Shown here: one piece after another, positions 16,634 through 24,918 of the stretch
How positions within the stretch are numbered: position 1 is the first letter of the stretch
Layout: every line of letters begins with the position of its first letter
Source: Aureisphaera sp963669405
Lineage (GTDB): Bacteria > Bacteroidota > Bacteroidia > Flavobacteriales > Flavobacteriaceae
Length of the DNA stretch: 64,000 bases
Assembly: GCA_963669405.2 (NCBI GenBank)
Contig: CAXXHF010000002.1
Coordinates: 744,001-808,000 of the forward strand
Direction of reading: 5' to 3'
Made by a program: the position numbers and the translations under genes
The notes under the pieces: model-generated
The model's input: the letters and a program-made list of their open reading frames with translations, nothing else
Databases searched by the model: none
What the model was told of the DNA's origin: nothing

Positions 16634-17044
16634 TTAACGTAATCGATCTACAGATTTTACGAGATCCTCGTCCCTTTTGATGGCCTTATTAGCCAACACT
16701 AAAAAAACGATAGAAATGATGGGAAGTAGCATCCCAATACCCTTCTCAGAAACCAAAGCTTCTCCGGATAGACTTAGTGATCGATAAACGAAAACTCCCA
16801 GTAATACAAAGTTTAATATGATAGATAAGCGATTAAACACAAACTGTTGTTGTCGCTTCTTGAAGTTAAAAATAGCAATTAAAACCAATAATACAATAGC
16901 ACCCATAAGCCCTAAAACAACAGGGTCATTTTTGGTCAACAGAGCATTGCCTGTTTCATCTTGAAGTGAAGGAAACCAAACATATAGCCCAGCAATTACT
17001 AAAGCTGCCAATGCTAAATATAAAGTCTGTATCCGTTGTATCAT
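16634..17044 (-). CDS. DUF4293 membrane protein
   Basis: 136 aa with four hydrophobic segments (about residues 7-23, 43-60, 70-88, 100-118) and the family-typical N-terminus MIQRIQTLYL. DUF4293 is a Bacteroidota family of unknown function nearly always found next to rho, as here: it is divergent from rho with about 200 nt between starts. A TAnnTTTG box at 17065-17072 on the minus strand is close to its ATG. Confidence 0.85.
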   Translation of the reverse strand: MIQRIQTLYLALAALVIAGLYVWFPSLQDETGNALLTKNDPVVLGLMGAIVLLVLIAIFNFKKRQQQFVFNRLSIILNFVLLGVFVYRSLSLSGEALVSEKGIGMLLPIISIVFLVLANKAIKRDEDLVKSVDRLR

Positions 17045-17064
17045 TATTTTTTAAGTATTGAGGG

Positions 17065-17072
17065 CAAAAATA
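17065..17072 (-). promoter_or_regulatory. TAnnTTTG promoter box for the DUF4293 gene
   Basis: The minus strand reads TATTTTTG about 20 nt before the ATG. The rest of the 198-nt rho/DUF4293 divergent region holds the rho leader; only a weak TTATTG/CAATAA hairpin near 17110 was seen there. Confidence 0.4.
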
Positions 17073-17242
17073 AGCTTTCTTTTCAAAAAAATAACTCCAA
17101 GTATTAAATTATTGTTGTATAATTGCAATAACAATTCGTAACCAATTCAATAGAGGTTACTTAGTCTTCGACTTGTTTTCAACTAATTTACCTACTCTAA
17201 TTGATATTCTTATCACAATTAATTTTATTTATCATTTTTTAA

Positions 17243-18898
17243 ATGTTCGAAATTTCAGAATTAAAATCGAAAAAGCTACCTGAACTTCAAGAGCTTGCAA
17301 AGACATTAAAAGTCCCAAAATATCGTAGCCTGAAGAAGTTAGACTTGGTGTATCAAATTCTTGATTACCAAGCAGCCAATCCTTCGGCTGTTAAGGCAGT
17401 AGTGTCTGTGGAGGAGAAACCTGCAGCACCCAAACAAGAAAATAAAAAAGCCCCGCAAAAAAGTGAGCAAAGGGAACGCAGGCCAAGAGCTCCACGTAAT
17501 GAAAATCGTGAGCAGCACAGCCCAAAGAACCCACAGGAAAACGCTCCAAAAAAGCAGGAACATCCTTCAAAAAAACAGGAACATCCTCCAAAAAAACAGC
17601 ACAACGCTCCAAAAAAGCATGCCGATGATGACAAACGGCAAAACAATGGAGAGACAAAAGAACATGCTGGGCAAAAACAAAAGCAACAACATCATAAAAA
17701 CAACCAACAAAAGCAGAACAATAGCGGAGGAAAAAATGGGAATAAAGATACCCGTAACCGTTACCGTGAACCAGATTTTGAATTTGATGGAATTATAGAA
17801 AGTGAAGGGGTTCTGGATATCATGCAAGATGGATATGGATTCTTACGTTCCAGTGATTACAACTACCTATCTTCTCCAGATGATATTTATGTTTCACAAT
17901 CACAAATACGTTTGTTCGGCCTTAAAACCGGAGATACTGTTTTAGGAGAAGTTCGCCCGCCTAAAGAAGGTGAAAAATACTTCCCTTTAATTAAGGTGAA
18001 TAAAATCAATGGACTTTCTCCAAATGTAGTGAGAGACCGTGTGTCTTTTGAACACTTGACGCCTCTTTTTCCTCAAGAAAAATTCAATATTGCAGATCGA
18101 CAAAGCAACGTATCCACACGAATTATTGATCTGTTCTCCCCAATTGGTAAAGGACAAAGAGGGATGATCGTAGCCCAACCAAAAACGGGTAAGACCATGT
18201 TGCTTAAAGATATTGCCAACGGCATTGCAGCTAACCATCCAGAAGTATATCAAATCATCCTTCTTATAGATGAACGCCCTGAAGAAGTTACAGACATGCA
18301 ACGAAACGTTAGCGGTGAAGTTGTAGCTTCTACTTTCGACAAAGAAGCTTCTGAACACGTTCGTATTGCCAATTTGGTGATAGAAAAGGCGAAACGTTTG
18401 GTAGAATGCGGACATGATGTCGTGATTCTTTTAGACTCCATTACCCGTTTGGCAAGAGCATATAACACTGTACAGCCTGCCAGTGGTAAAATATTAAGTG
18501 GGGGTGTAGATGCCAACGCATTGCACAAACCAAAACGTTTCTTTGGTGCTGCTCGTAATATTGAAAATGGAGGTTCTTTAAGTATTATAGCAACCGCACT
18601 TACTGAAACCGGATCCAAAATGGATGAGGTAATTTTTGAAGAATTTAAAGGAACTGGTAATATGGAATTACAATTGGATAGAAAGATATCCAACCGTCGT
18701 ATTTTCCCAGCCATCGACCTTACGTCATCAAGTACTCGAAGAGACGATCTCTTGTTAGACGAAAACACCATCCAACGTATGTGGGTGATGCGTAAATATC
18801 TAGCAGACATGAACCCTGTAGAAGCTATGGAGTTCATTAACGACAGGATTAAGCAGACCCGTAGCAACGAAGAATTTTTGATTTCTATGAATGGCTAA
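17243..18898 (+). CDS. rho: transcription termination factor Rho with disordered insert
   Basis: 551 aa, longer than the ~420 of E. coli Rho. The Rho_N helix bundle (about 1-45, SKKLPELQELAKTLK) is followed by about 115 residues of K/Q/N/H/P-rich disordered sequence (about 55-172) with a heptad repeat KKQEHPx. Then come the RNA-binding cold-shock domain (about 180-255, GYGFLRSSDYNYL) and the hexameric ATPase with Walker A PKTGKT (about 314-319), LLIDERPEEVTDM, and ILLDSITRLARAYN. It terminates transcription of untranslated RNA. Insert-bearing Rho is common in Bacteroidota, and such an insert is known to drive phase separation of B. thetaiotaomicron Rho. The 200-nt leader could host autoregulation. 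Confidence 0.96.
   Translation: MFEISELKSKKLPELQELAKTLKVPKYRSLKKLDLVYQILDYQAANPSAVKAVVSVEEKPAAPKQENKKAPQKSEQRERRPRAPRNENREQHSPKNPQENAPKKQEHPSKKQEHPPKKQHNAPKKHADDDKRQNNGETKEHAGQKQKQQHHKNNQQKQNNSGGKNGNKDTRNRYREPDFEFDGIIESEGVLDIMQDGYGFLRSSDYNYLSSPDDIYVSQSQIRLFGLKTGDTVLGEVRPPKEGEKYFPLIKVNKINGLSPNVVRDRVSFEHLTPLFPQEKFNIADRQSNVSTRIIDLFSPIGKGQRGMIVAQPKTGKTMLLKDIANGIAANHPEVYQIILLIDERPEEVTDMQRNVSGEVVASTFDKEASEHVRIANLVIEKAKRLVECGHDVVILLDSITRLARAYNTVQPASGKILSGGVDANALHKPKRFFGAARNIENGGSLSIIATALTETGSKMDEVIFEEFKGTGNMELQLDRKISNRRIFPAIDLTSSSTRRDDLLLDENTIQRMWVMRKYLADMNPVEAMEFINDRIKQTRSNEEFLISMNG
17549..17611 (+). repeat. three tandem 21-bp units inside rho
   Basis: Three adjacent 21-bp units encode KKQEHPS, KKQEHPP and KKQHNAP, followed by a decayed KKHADDD. 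The first two units differ at only two of 21 bases. They lie in the disordered insert and are a likely site for length variation between strains. Confidence 0.8.
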
Positions 18899-18917
18899 TA
18901 TTCAAAATAGATCATTA

Positions 18918-18945
18918 AAAAAAGCCCCGCAATGCGGGGCTTTTT
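18918..18945 (+). terminator. intrinsic terminator of rho
   Basis: AAAAAGCCCCGC (18919-18930) pairs with GCGGGGCTTTTT (18934-18945), 3-nt loop, then more T. It also faces the convergent T9SS gene. Confidence 0.85.
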
Positions 18946-18966
18946 ATTTTAAGAACGTTGGTTAGA

Positions 18967-20148
18967 TTATTTCTTAACTATTTTTTGACTTAAGGTTCCT
19001 TCAGAAGTTTTCATCATCAAAATATAGATTCCCTGTGGTAATAAGGAAACATCCATACTTCCATTTTTATAGATTACTCCCGTATCCATTCCCAATACAT
19101 TGTATAAAGAAGCGTTTGTAATTTCTATTTCTGAAAGCGCCTCCAGTATCAATTTTTCGTTTACCGGATTAGGGTACACAGAGACTTTTCTTTCTAAATG
19201 ATCTTCTACACTCAATGGAGTTCCTGGAGCTGAGAACATTCCAAACTCTACATTCAATGCGTCTGTCTGTCCTATAAAAGATGCAAGCCCTGTAGAAGTA
19301 TTAATACTATAAATTCCACCAGTTCCTCCTCCTTGATAGGCAGCCATGAACAGTTCTCCATTTACATGATCATAGGTAGCATCCTGAGCAAAACTTATAT
19401 CCACATCCAAAGGTCCTACGGGACTAGCCGTACCTGTGGTTAAATTTACAGAATAGAATAAGTCACTACTTATATCTGCCATCCAAGCATTTCCATCAGT
19501 ATCAATTTCTAGCCAAATCCCAGTATTATTACCTGTTCCAGTACCAATAGGTGTGAGTACTGCTGTTAATAGATTTAAAGAATATAGTTGAGTGCCACTC
19601 CCATTTGTTGACAATGCATATATTTCACCGTCATCAAAATTATAGCTTAATCCAGAAGGAGAATGCCCAGCGGTAAGACCAGCCAAATCATCGATGGTAG
19701 AAAAATTACCAGTTATAGGATCTACGGTAACTAGGCTTCCTATTTGAGTTGTAGTGTCATATTGCAATGCATACAATACTCCATTAGCATTAAAATCATC
19801 AGCATAGGCAATTAGTCCATTTGTATTTATTACATCAAAATTATCGTAAGGAGGTGTTCCATCCAATGAACCAAAAACCCCATTATTTCTTATATCCAAT
19901 CCAATAAAAGCATCTGGGACAAAAGACGCATTATTTCCTTGATCTTCATTATTAATAGTTTCAAAATGCGCTAAAAGCAACTGTTGCTCTTCTACATTGA
20001 AATGTTGATTTAAAACAGTATTAAAATCCAAAGGACTGTTCTTCAAAGTCTCCAATCTTTGTAACAATGGTTCTAACTGCATGACATCCTGTGCAAATAA
20101 AGTAGTCGAGAATAGCAAAAGCACAAGAAGGGTAGTTATCTTTTTCAT
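18967..20148 (-). CDS. T9SS-exported beta-propeller-like protein
   Basis: 393 aa. There is a signal peptide (MKKITTLLVLLLFSTTLFAQ), a central 200-residue region of repeated short strands with GxLYALxYDT / GEIYALSTNG / GELFMAAYQG patterns resembling a beta-propeller or DUF4394-like fold, and a C-terminal type A type IX secretion domain (about 315-393: VYPNPVNEKL ... IYILMMKTSEGTLSQKIVKK). It should cross the outer membrane through the T9SS and be released or anchored. No enzymatic motif is seen. It is a single-gene unit with a TAnnTTTG box at 20174-20181. Confidence 0.85.
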   Translation of the reverse strand: MKKITTLLVLLLFSTTLFAQDVMQLEPLLQRLETLKNSPLDFNTVLNQHFNVEEQQLLLAHFETINNEDQGNNASFVPDAFIGLDIRNNGVFGSLDGTPPYDNFDVINTNGLIAYADDFNANGVLYALQYDTTTQIGSLVTVDPITGNFSTIDDLAGLTAGHSPSGLSYNFDDGEIYALSTNGSGTQLYSLNLLTAVLTPIGTGTGNNTGIWLEIDTDGNAWMADISSDLFYSVNLTTGTASPVGPLDVDISFAQDATYDHVNGELFMAAYQGGGTGGIYSINTSTGLASFIGQTDALNVEFGMFSAPGTPLSVEDHLERKVSVYPNPVNEKLILEALSEIEITNASLYNVLGMDTGVIYKNGSMDVSLLPQGIYILMMKTSEGTLSQKIVKK

Positions 20149-20173
20149 ATTGGTTTTTTTATTAGGTTTAACT

Positions 20174-20181
20174 CAAAGATA
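20174..20181 (-). promoter_or_regulatory. TAnnTTTG promoter box for the T9SS gene
   Basis: The minus strand reads TATCTTTG, 25 nt before the ATG. Confidence 0.45.
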
Positions 20182-20228
20182 GAAAATACATTAGTTAGTC
20201 ATACATTTTACTATCAAATCATATGCCT

Positions 20229-20263
20229 AAAACATAAATAACGACCCTTAAAAACATAAATAA
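20229..20263 (+). repeat. 13-bp direct repeat upstream of the M14 peptidase gene
   Basis: AAAACATAAATAA occurs at 20229-20241 and again at 20251-20263, a period of 22 bp, i.e. about two helical turns. The copies lie just upstream of the -7 box at 20282 and could bind an activator on one DNA face. Confidence 0.5.
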
Positions 20264-20281
20264 GGATACTTTCATTTTATA

Positions 20282-20289
20282 TATCTTTG
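20282..20289 (+). promoter_or_regulatory. TAnnTTTG promoter box for the M14 peptidase gene
   Basis: TATCTTTG ends 16 nt before the ATG at 20306, leaving a leader of about 12 nt. Confidence 0.5.
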
Positions 20290-20305
20290 AAAAAAGTCGC
20301 TTCTC

Positions 20306-22054
20306 ATGAAAAAAAACTTCGCATACCTACTCATTATTTCCCTTCTAGCCTCTTGTGGCTCCAATGAAAAAAACTCAGATTTTGATTTTACCACTCAATT
20401 TGAAAAAAGCGATGGAACGGAAACTGCTACCTATGATGAAGTCATTTCTTTTTATGAAAATCTTGCGGAACTCCATACCAGCGTAGCGCTTTATACCATG
20501 GGGCCTACAGATAGTGGAAAACCCTTACACTTGGTCACCTTCAACCCTAATAGAACTTTTGAATCAGAATTTTCGGATGAAGCTCGGGAAAACATCATTC
20601 TCATCAATAATGGTATTCATCCAGGGGAAAGTGACGGAATCGATGCTTCTATGATGCTTATCCGTGATTTTGCTGAAGGAACATTAAAGGCGCCTGAAAA
20701 TACAATTGTAGCTGTGATACCCGTATATAATATTGGAGGAGCATTGAACCGAAATTCAGGGACTAGAACCAACCAGAACGGCCCCAAAGAATATGGATTC
20801 CGTGGCAATGCCCGCAACTATGACCTCAACAGGGATTTTATTAAAGCCGATACGAAAAATGCTAAATCTTTTGTTGAAATATTTCAAGCTTTAGATCCAG
20901 ATCTTTTTATTGACAATCATGTAAGCAATGGAGCAGACTATCAATACACCCTAACACACTTATTTACACAGCACAACAAATTGGGAGGCCCATTGGGAAA
21001 TTATTTGCACACTAGTTTTATGCCTCAATTGGAAGACTCCTTGGCTATTAAGGATTGGGACATCACCCCTTATGTAAATGTCTGGGGAACTACACCAGAA
21101 AGTGGGTTTTCACAATTTATGGATTCTCCAAGATATTCCACAGGATATACTACCCTATTCAACACCCTAGGCATGATGGTAGAGACACATATGCTAAAAC
21201 CTTATAAAGATCGTGTTGAAGGCACTTACGAGCTTATGAAAAGCTTTATTGCCATTGCCGACAATGAAGCAGAAGCCATTAAAGAACTTCGCAAAAATGC
21301 CATTACTAATTATAAGGTTGGAAATGAATACCCCCTGTCTTGGAAAGTAGATAGTAGCCAAACATCTACCCTTAGCTTTAAGGGATATGAAGGAAACATG
21401 ATTCCTAGTAATGTTACTGGTGCTAGTCGATTAAAATATGATTCTAGCCAACCTTTCGTCAAAGATATTACCTATTACAATTATTTTACACCTACAACAT
21501 CTGTAATAATACCCGAAAAGTACATTATTCCAAAAGGATATTGGAATGTTATGGAACAACTTAAAAACAATGAGATTGATTATTCCCGAGTGAAAAATGA
21601 CACGACCCTCAGGGTTCAGGTATATAAAATTAAGGATTACAAATCCCGAAGGAGCCCTTATGAAGGTCATTATCTTCATTACAACACCCAAGTTGAAATG
21701 ACAGAGGAAGATGTCACTATTAAAAAAGGAGATTACATAGTAAACACACAACAGCCGGGAGTTCGTTATCTATTGGAAACCTTAGAGCCCATAGCTCCAG
21801 ATTCTTTCTTCAATTGGAATTATTTTGACACTATTTTGCAGCAAAAAGAAGGTTTTTCACCTTATGTCTGGGAAGATAAGGCAGAGATATTCCTCAATGA
21901 AAACCCTGAAATAAAAACCGAATTTGAAGCAAAAAAAGCAAGTGATGAAAACTTTGCGAATAATTGGTATGGACAATTAGATTGGATTCATAAAAAATCC
22001 AACCATTACGAAAAGTCACATTTGAGATACCCGATCGTTCGGGTGGGTGGTTAA
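20306..22054 (+). CDS. M14-family zinc carboxypeptidase lipoprotein
   Basis: 582 aa with a lipoprotein signal (LLASC, Cys17). The zinc motif is HPGE in NNGIHPGESDG (His105, Glu108); RNYDLNRDFIK (about 171-181) is the substrate-carboxylate region and DNHVSNG (about 203) probably gives the third zinc ligand. About 200 further residues lie C-terminal to the catalytic domain with no recognised fold. Likely a periplasmic or surface exopeptidase acting on peptides. The 3' end overlaps the convergent nudix gene by 39 nt. Upstream are a -7 box and a direct repeat. Confidence 0.88.
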   Translation: MKKNFAYLLIISLLASCGSNEKNSDFDFTTQFEKSDGTETATYDEVISFYENLAELHTSVALYTMGPTDSGKPLHLVTFNPNRTFESEFSDEARENIILINNGIHPGESDGIDASMMLIRDFAEGTLKAPENTIVAVIPVYNIGGALNRNSGTRTNQNGPKEYGFRGNARNYDLNRDFIKADTKNAKSFVEIFQALDPDLFIDNHVSNGADYQYTLTHLFTQHNKLGGPLGNYLHTSFMPQLEDSLAIKDWDITPYVNVWGTTPESGFSQFMDSPRYSTGYTTLFNTLGMMVETHMLKPYKDRVEGTYELMKSFIAIADNEAEAIKELRKNAITNYKVGNEYPLSWKVDSSQTSTLSFKGYEGNMIPSNVTGASRLKYDSSQPFVKDITYYNYFTPTTSVIIPEKYIIPKGYWNVMEQLKNNEIDYSRVKNDTTLRVQVYKIKDYKSRRSPYEGHYLHYNTQVEMTEEDVTIKKGDYIVNTQQPGVRYLLETLEPIAPDSFFNWNYFDTILQQKEGFSPYVWEDKAEIFLNENPEIKTEFEAKKASDENFANNWYGQLDWIHKKSNHYEKSHLRYPIVRVGG

Positions 22055-22645
22055 GTATTCTTTCGGGAATAACAACTTTATGTTTTCATAGGAATTCTGA
22101 AGTGCTTTCTGGCTCTTTCCGAAGTTTTTCCACTTTACTTTCTTGATGCCTTCATTTTTTTGAGGTTTCAAGTCACCATCATATTCAGTATACATTTCAT
22201 ACCAATAAGTAGCTTTTAGCTTAAACTTACCATTTCGCTTAAAGACATGATACGTTTTTTGAAGAAATCGTTTCACTTCCAAATCTTTAACACCTGTCTC
22301 CTCCTCTACTTCACGTATAGCAGCAGCTTCATGGCTCTCCCCAGGGTCTAGATGTCCCTTTGGCAAATCCCATTTTTCATTTCTATAGATGAAAAGAATT
22401 TCTTTTTTGTTATTGTATACCATTCCACCAGCAGCTTCTACAAAAGGAAGTTTTTTTCTTAGGAATCTTTCAATTTTTTCTTCGTTTTTATGATAAAGAT
22501 TCACATAAATTAGATTTCCATTATTGATCTTTTTAATGATCTTCTTAAGGCGTGCTAGCTTTAATGGAATTGCTGTGTACTGCTTACCGATTTTTTTCTC
22601 AGTAGAGAGAATTATCGGGATGTCTTTCACAAAAACTTTATACAT
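22016..22645 (-). CDS. NUDIX hydrolase
   Basis: 209 aa from the ATG at 22645 (MYKVFVKDIP); an in-frame TTG at 22666 is possible but would overlap pyrE. The Nudix box is complete: GHLDPGE, seven residues, then REVEEETGV. Residues 1-65 form a lysine-rich N-terminal part not seen in the smallest Nudix enzymes. It would hydrolyse a nucleoside-diphosphate-linked compound; substrate unknown. Its start is only 7 nt from the divergent pyrE start, a conserved arrangement in this group. Confidence 0.9.
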   Translation of the reverse strand: MYKVFVKDIPIILSTEKKIGKQYTAIPLKLARLKKIIKKINNGNLIYVNLYHKNEEKIERFLRKKLPFVEAAGGMVYNNKKEILFIYRNEKWDLPKGHLDPGESHEAAAIREVEEETGVKDLEVKRFLQKTYHVFKRNGKFKLKATYWYEMYTEYDGDLKPQKNEGIKKVKWKNFGKSQKALQNSYENIKLLFPKEYLTTHPNDRVSQM

Positions 22646-22648
22646 TTG
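22641..22648 (+). promoter_or_regulatory. TAnnTTTG promoter box for pyrE
   Basis: TACATTTG ends 4 nt before the pyrE ATG at 22653, so the mRNA would start at or next to the start codon (leaderless). The box lies over the first codons of the divergent nudix gene. Confidence 0.5.
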
Positions 22649-22652
22649 CACA

Positions 22653-23291
22653 ATGGTTTTAAACAAAGAAACTGCTCAAAAAACAGCAGAATTGCTTCTG
22701 CAAATTAATGCAATAAAATTGCAACCGCAAAACCCTTTTATATGGGCTTCTGGATGGAAATCGCCAATTTATTGCGATAACAGAATTACGCTATCTTATC
22801 CAGTGATTCGAAATTATCTGAGGGAGCATTTGGCCAATCAGATAGAAGAATTATACGGAAAGCCCGATGTTATTGCTGGTGTAGCTACTGGTGCCATTGG
22901 AATTGGAATGTTGGTGGCAGATTATATGAATCTTCCTTTTTGTTATGTTCGTCCCGAACCTAAAAAGCATGGAAGGAAAAACCAGATCGAAGGAAGTCTT
23001 CAGGAACACCAAACTGTAGTTGTAGTAGAAGACCTTATTAGTACTGGAAAAAGTAGTCTTCTTGCAGTAGATGCCCTTAGGGAAGCCAATGCACAGGTAA
23101 AAGGCATGGTTGCTATTTTCTCCTATGGTTTTGATGTGTCTGCCAAAAATTTTGAGAAGGCCAATATTTCACTAAATACCCTGAGCAATTATGACAATTT
23201 GCTAGAACAGGCAGAAAAAGCTCAGTACATCACTACAAAAGAAGCAGAAACCTTGGCAGAATGGCGCGTAGACCCAGGAAACTGGAAATAG
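22653..23291 (+). CDS. pyrE: orotate phosphoribosyltransferase
   Basis: 212 aa from the ATG at 22653 (MVLNKETAQKTAELL); the frame stays open 43 codons further upstream but that part is antisense to the nudix gene and not PyrE-like. It has FIWASGWKSPIYCDNR (about 28-43) binding orotate and the PRPP motif VVVVEDLISTGKSS (about 122-135). It makes OMP in pyrimidine synthesis. It is followed after 40 nt by the SRPBCC gene. Confidence 0.95.
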   Translation: MVLNKETAQKTAELLLQINAIKLQPQNPFIWASGWKSPIYCDNRITLSYPVIRNYLREHLANQIEELYGKPDVIAGVATGAIGIGMLVADYMNLPFCYVRPEPKKHGRKNQIEGSLQEHQTVVVVEDLISTGKSSLLAVDALREANAQVKGMVAIFSYGFDVSAKNFEKANISLNTLSNYDNLLEQAEKAQYITTKEAETLAEWRVDPGNWK

Positions 23292-23331
23292 GCACGCTAT
23301 TTGCCATAAGCACCTAAACGATGCACCCATT

Positions 23332-23727
23332 ATGGAAATTAAAAGTAAAAAAGTAAGCGTACAGAAATCTGCACAAGAGCTCTGTAATTATTTAAGTGAT
23401 GTAAAAAACTTTGAAGAGCTTATGCCTGACAACATCGCTAAGTTTGAAGTCATTCGTGAAAATGCTTTTGTTTTTGCACTTAGCGGTATGCCTGAGATTG
23501 CTTTGGAAGTGAGAGAAGTCAATGCTCCTTCTAAGGTAGTTCTTGGTGCCATTAGTGACAAGATTCCTTTTTCTTTAACAGGAAACATAACCGAAGTATC
23601 CGATAATAGCTCAGAAGCTGAACTCCTTTTCGAAGGAAGTTTCAACCCAATGATGGCTATGATGGTAAAAGGACCTATTACTAAGTTTTTGGAAACCCTT
23701 GCCAGTAAAATGGGTGATCTCAATTAA
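23332..23727 (+). CDS. SRPBCC-fold protein
   Basis: 131 aa. The pattern of an N-terminal strand (KSKKVSVQKSAQEL), two short helices (NYLSDVKNFEELMPDNI), a curved sheet and a long C-terminal helix (MMVKGPITKFLETLASKMGDL) fits the START/SRPBCC (polyketide cyclase-like) fold. Such proteins hold a hydrophobic ligand; none can be named. It lies 40 nt after pyrE and overlaps the convergent birA by 8 nt. The same neighbour set is common in Flavobacteriia. Confidence 0.75.
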   Translation: MEIKSKKVSVQKSAQELCNYLSDVKNFEELMPDNIAKFEVIRENAFVFALSGMPEIALEVREVNAPSKVVLGAISDKIPFSLTGNITEVSDNSSEAELLFEGSFNPMMAMMVKGPITKFLETLASKMGDLN

Positions 23728-24445
23728 GTAATTTGATTTCCTTGAGGCGATACGATTTCATTGTACCGTCCTCAATTTCCACACGTAACTCTCCGTTACT
23801 TTGAACTCCCCGTATGATTCCGTTGAATTGTTCATTCTGATCGGAAAAGACAGACACTTGGTCTTTTCGATACAATGACTCTTCGTACATTTTAAATAGA
23901 TGGTAATGATCTGCATAGAAATGGTTTAGGCAAAAAACAATTTCCTCTGCAATGGTTGAAAAAACCTCTTCTAGATCAAACGAATTTCCCGCACTGAGTA
24001 ACATGGAAGTTGCTTTTGGAAGCCCTTTAAATGAACCATTCATTACATTTAGGCCTATTCCAATAACCGAGCCCTTTATTTGGCTACCCTTCAATTGATT
24101 CTCCACCAAAATTCCACACAATTTTTTGTCACCTGCCATAATGTCGTTAGGCCATTTTATGGCCAAATCGGGTATGCCAAATTGTTCTAGACAATTCAAA
24201 AGCGTTAAGGAGACCTGTACCATAATGGCAAATTGATGATCCACATAGATCCCATCAAATCTCTTAAACACACTAAAGGCAAGGCTTTTCGACGGCTCAA
24301 AGAACCAAGTGGCGCCCATTTGTCCACGGCCTTGTGTTTGCTCCTCGGTAAGTACCACGGTGCCATCCTGCAAGTCGGTTTCCTTACACAATGCTTTTAA
24401 GTAGTCATTCGTGGAGCCAATGGCACTAAGTTTGATTACATTCAC
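23720..24445 (-). CDS. birA: biotin-[acetyl-CoA-carboxylase] ligase
   Basis: 241 aa, catalytic and C-terminal domains only, with no N-terminal DNA-binding domain, so it is a mono-functional ligase and not a repressor. Motifs: GSTNDYLK (about 9-16), the ATP/biotin loop EEQTQGRGQMG (about 34-44), KWPNDIM (about 103-109), and KLCGILVEN (about 113-121). It attaches biotin to carboxylase carrier proteins. It is divergent from rsfS with 85 nt between starts. Confidence 0.93.
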   Translation of the reverse strand: MNVIKLSAIGSTNDYLKALCKETDLQDGTVVLTEEQTQGRGQMGATWFFEPSKSLAFSVFKRFDGIYVDHQFAIMVQVSLTLLNCLEQFGIPDLAIKWPNDIMAGDKKLCGILVENQLKGSQIKGSVIGIGLNVMNGSFKGLPKATSMLLSAGNSFDLEEVFSTIAEEIVFCLNHFYADHYHLFKMYEESLYRKDQVSVFSDQNEQFNGIIRGVQSNGELRVEIEDGTMKSYRLKEIKLLN

Positions 24446-24504
24446 TGGAATTAATATTGTGTTAATGTTGTCTCAGAAATCGGCAGCAAGAAACAAAAAA
24501 GTAA

Positions 24505-24512
24505 TAAATTTG
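24505..24512 (+). promoter_or_regulatory. TAnnTTTG promoter box for the rsfS-ftsH run
   Basis: TAAATTTG ends 18 nt before the rsfS ATG. Confidence 0.45.
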
Positions 24513-24530
24513 TTCCATTAAAACTTTTGA

Positions 24531-24902
24531 ATGGCAAAAAAAGAAGCTAGTACAGATCAACTTGTAACACAAATCATTAAAGGAATTGAAGAGGTAAAGG
24601 GACAAAACATTCAGATTCTGGACCTAAGGGAGATAGAAAATACAGTATGTGATTATTTTATTATCTGTAATGGTACTTCGAACACCCAAGTAAATGCCAT
24701 TGTAAATTCAATTCAAAAAACCGTTAGCAAGGCCCTTAAGGAAAAACCTTGGCATGTAGAAGGAAGTGATAATGCAGAATGGGTCTTAATGGACTTTGTA
24801 CATGTGGTTGTACATGTGTTTCAAAAGCATATCCGAGAATTTTACGATATTGAAGGACTCTGGGGAGATGCAAAAACGGTTACTATAGAAACTACTTATT
24901 AA
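24531..24902 (+). CDS. rsfS: ribosome silencing factor RsfS
   Basis: 123 aa, a single RsfS/Iojap domain: LDLREIENTVCDYFIICNGTSNTQVNAI split over residues 25-55, the conserved W-VEG (PWHVEGSD, about 82-89) and DFVHVVVHVF (about 95-104), and a YDIEGLWGDA C-terminus. It binds L14 and blocks subunit joining in starvation. ftsH starts 16 nt downstream, so they are cotranscribed. Confidence 0.95.
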   Translation: MAKKEASTDQLVTQIIKGIEEVKGQNIQILDLREIENTVCDYFIICNGTSNTQVNAIVNSIQKTVSKALKEKPWHVEGSDNAEWVLMDFVHVVVHVFQKHIREFYDIEGLWGDAKTVTIETTY

Positions 24903-24918
24903 AAACAAAGAAAGCCCT

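Noticed and set aside
17045..17242. A riboswitch or attenuator in the rho leader
   Set aside because: Only a weak short hairpin was seen and no known riboswitch consensus; autoregulation cannot be shown from this sequence.
17549..17631. Tandem units as a CRISPR-like array
   Set aside because: Units are adjacent without spacers, in frame, and code for a heptad repeat of Rho.
17365..17827. Antisense and alternate-frame proteins over the rho insert
   Set aside because: They are by-products of the low-complexity A-rich insert; their Phe/Cys/Leu-rich composition mirrors Lys/Gln codons.
22524..22652. 43-codon upstream extension of pyrE
   Set aside because: It is antisense to the nudix gene, hydrophobic and unlike any PyrE; a promoter box sits just before the ATG at 22653.
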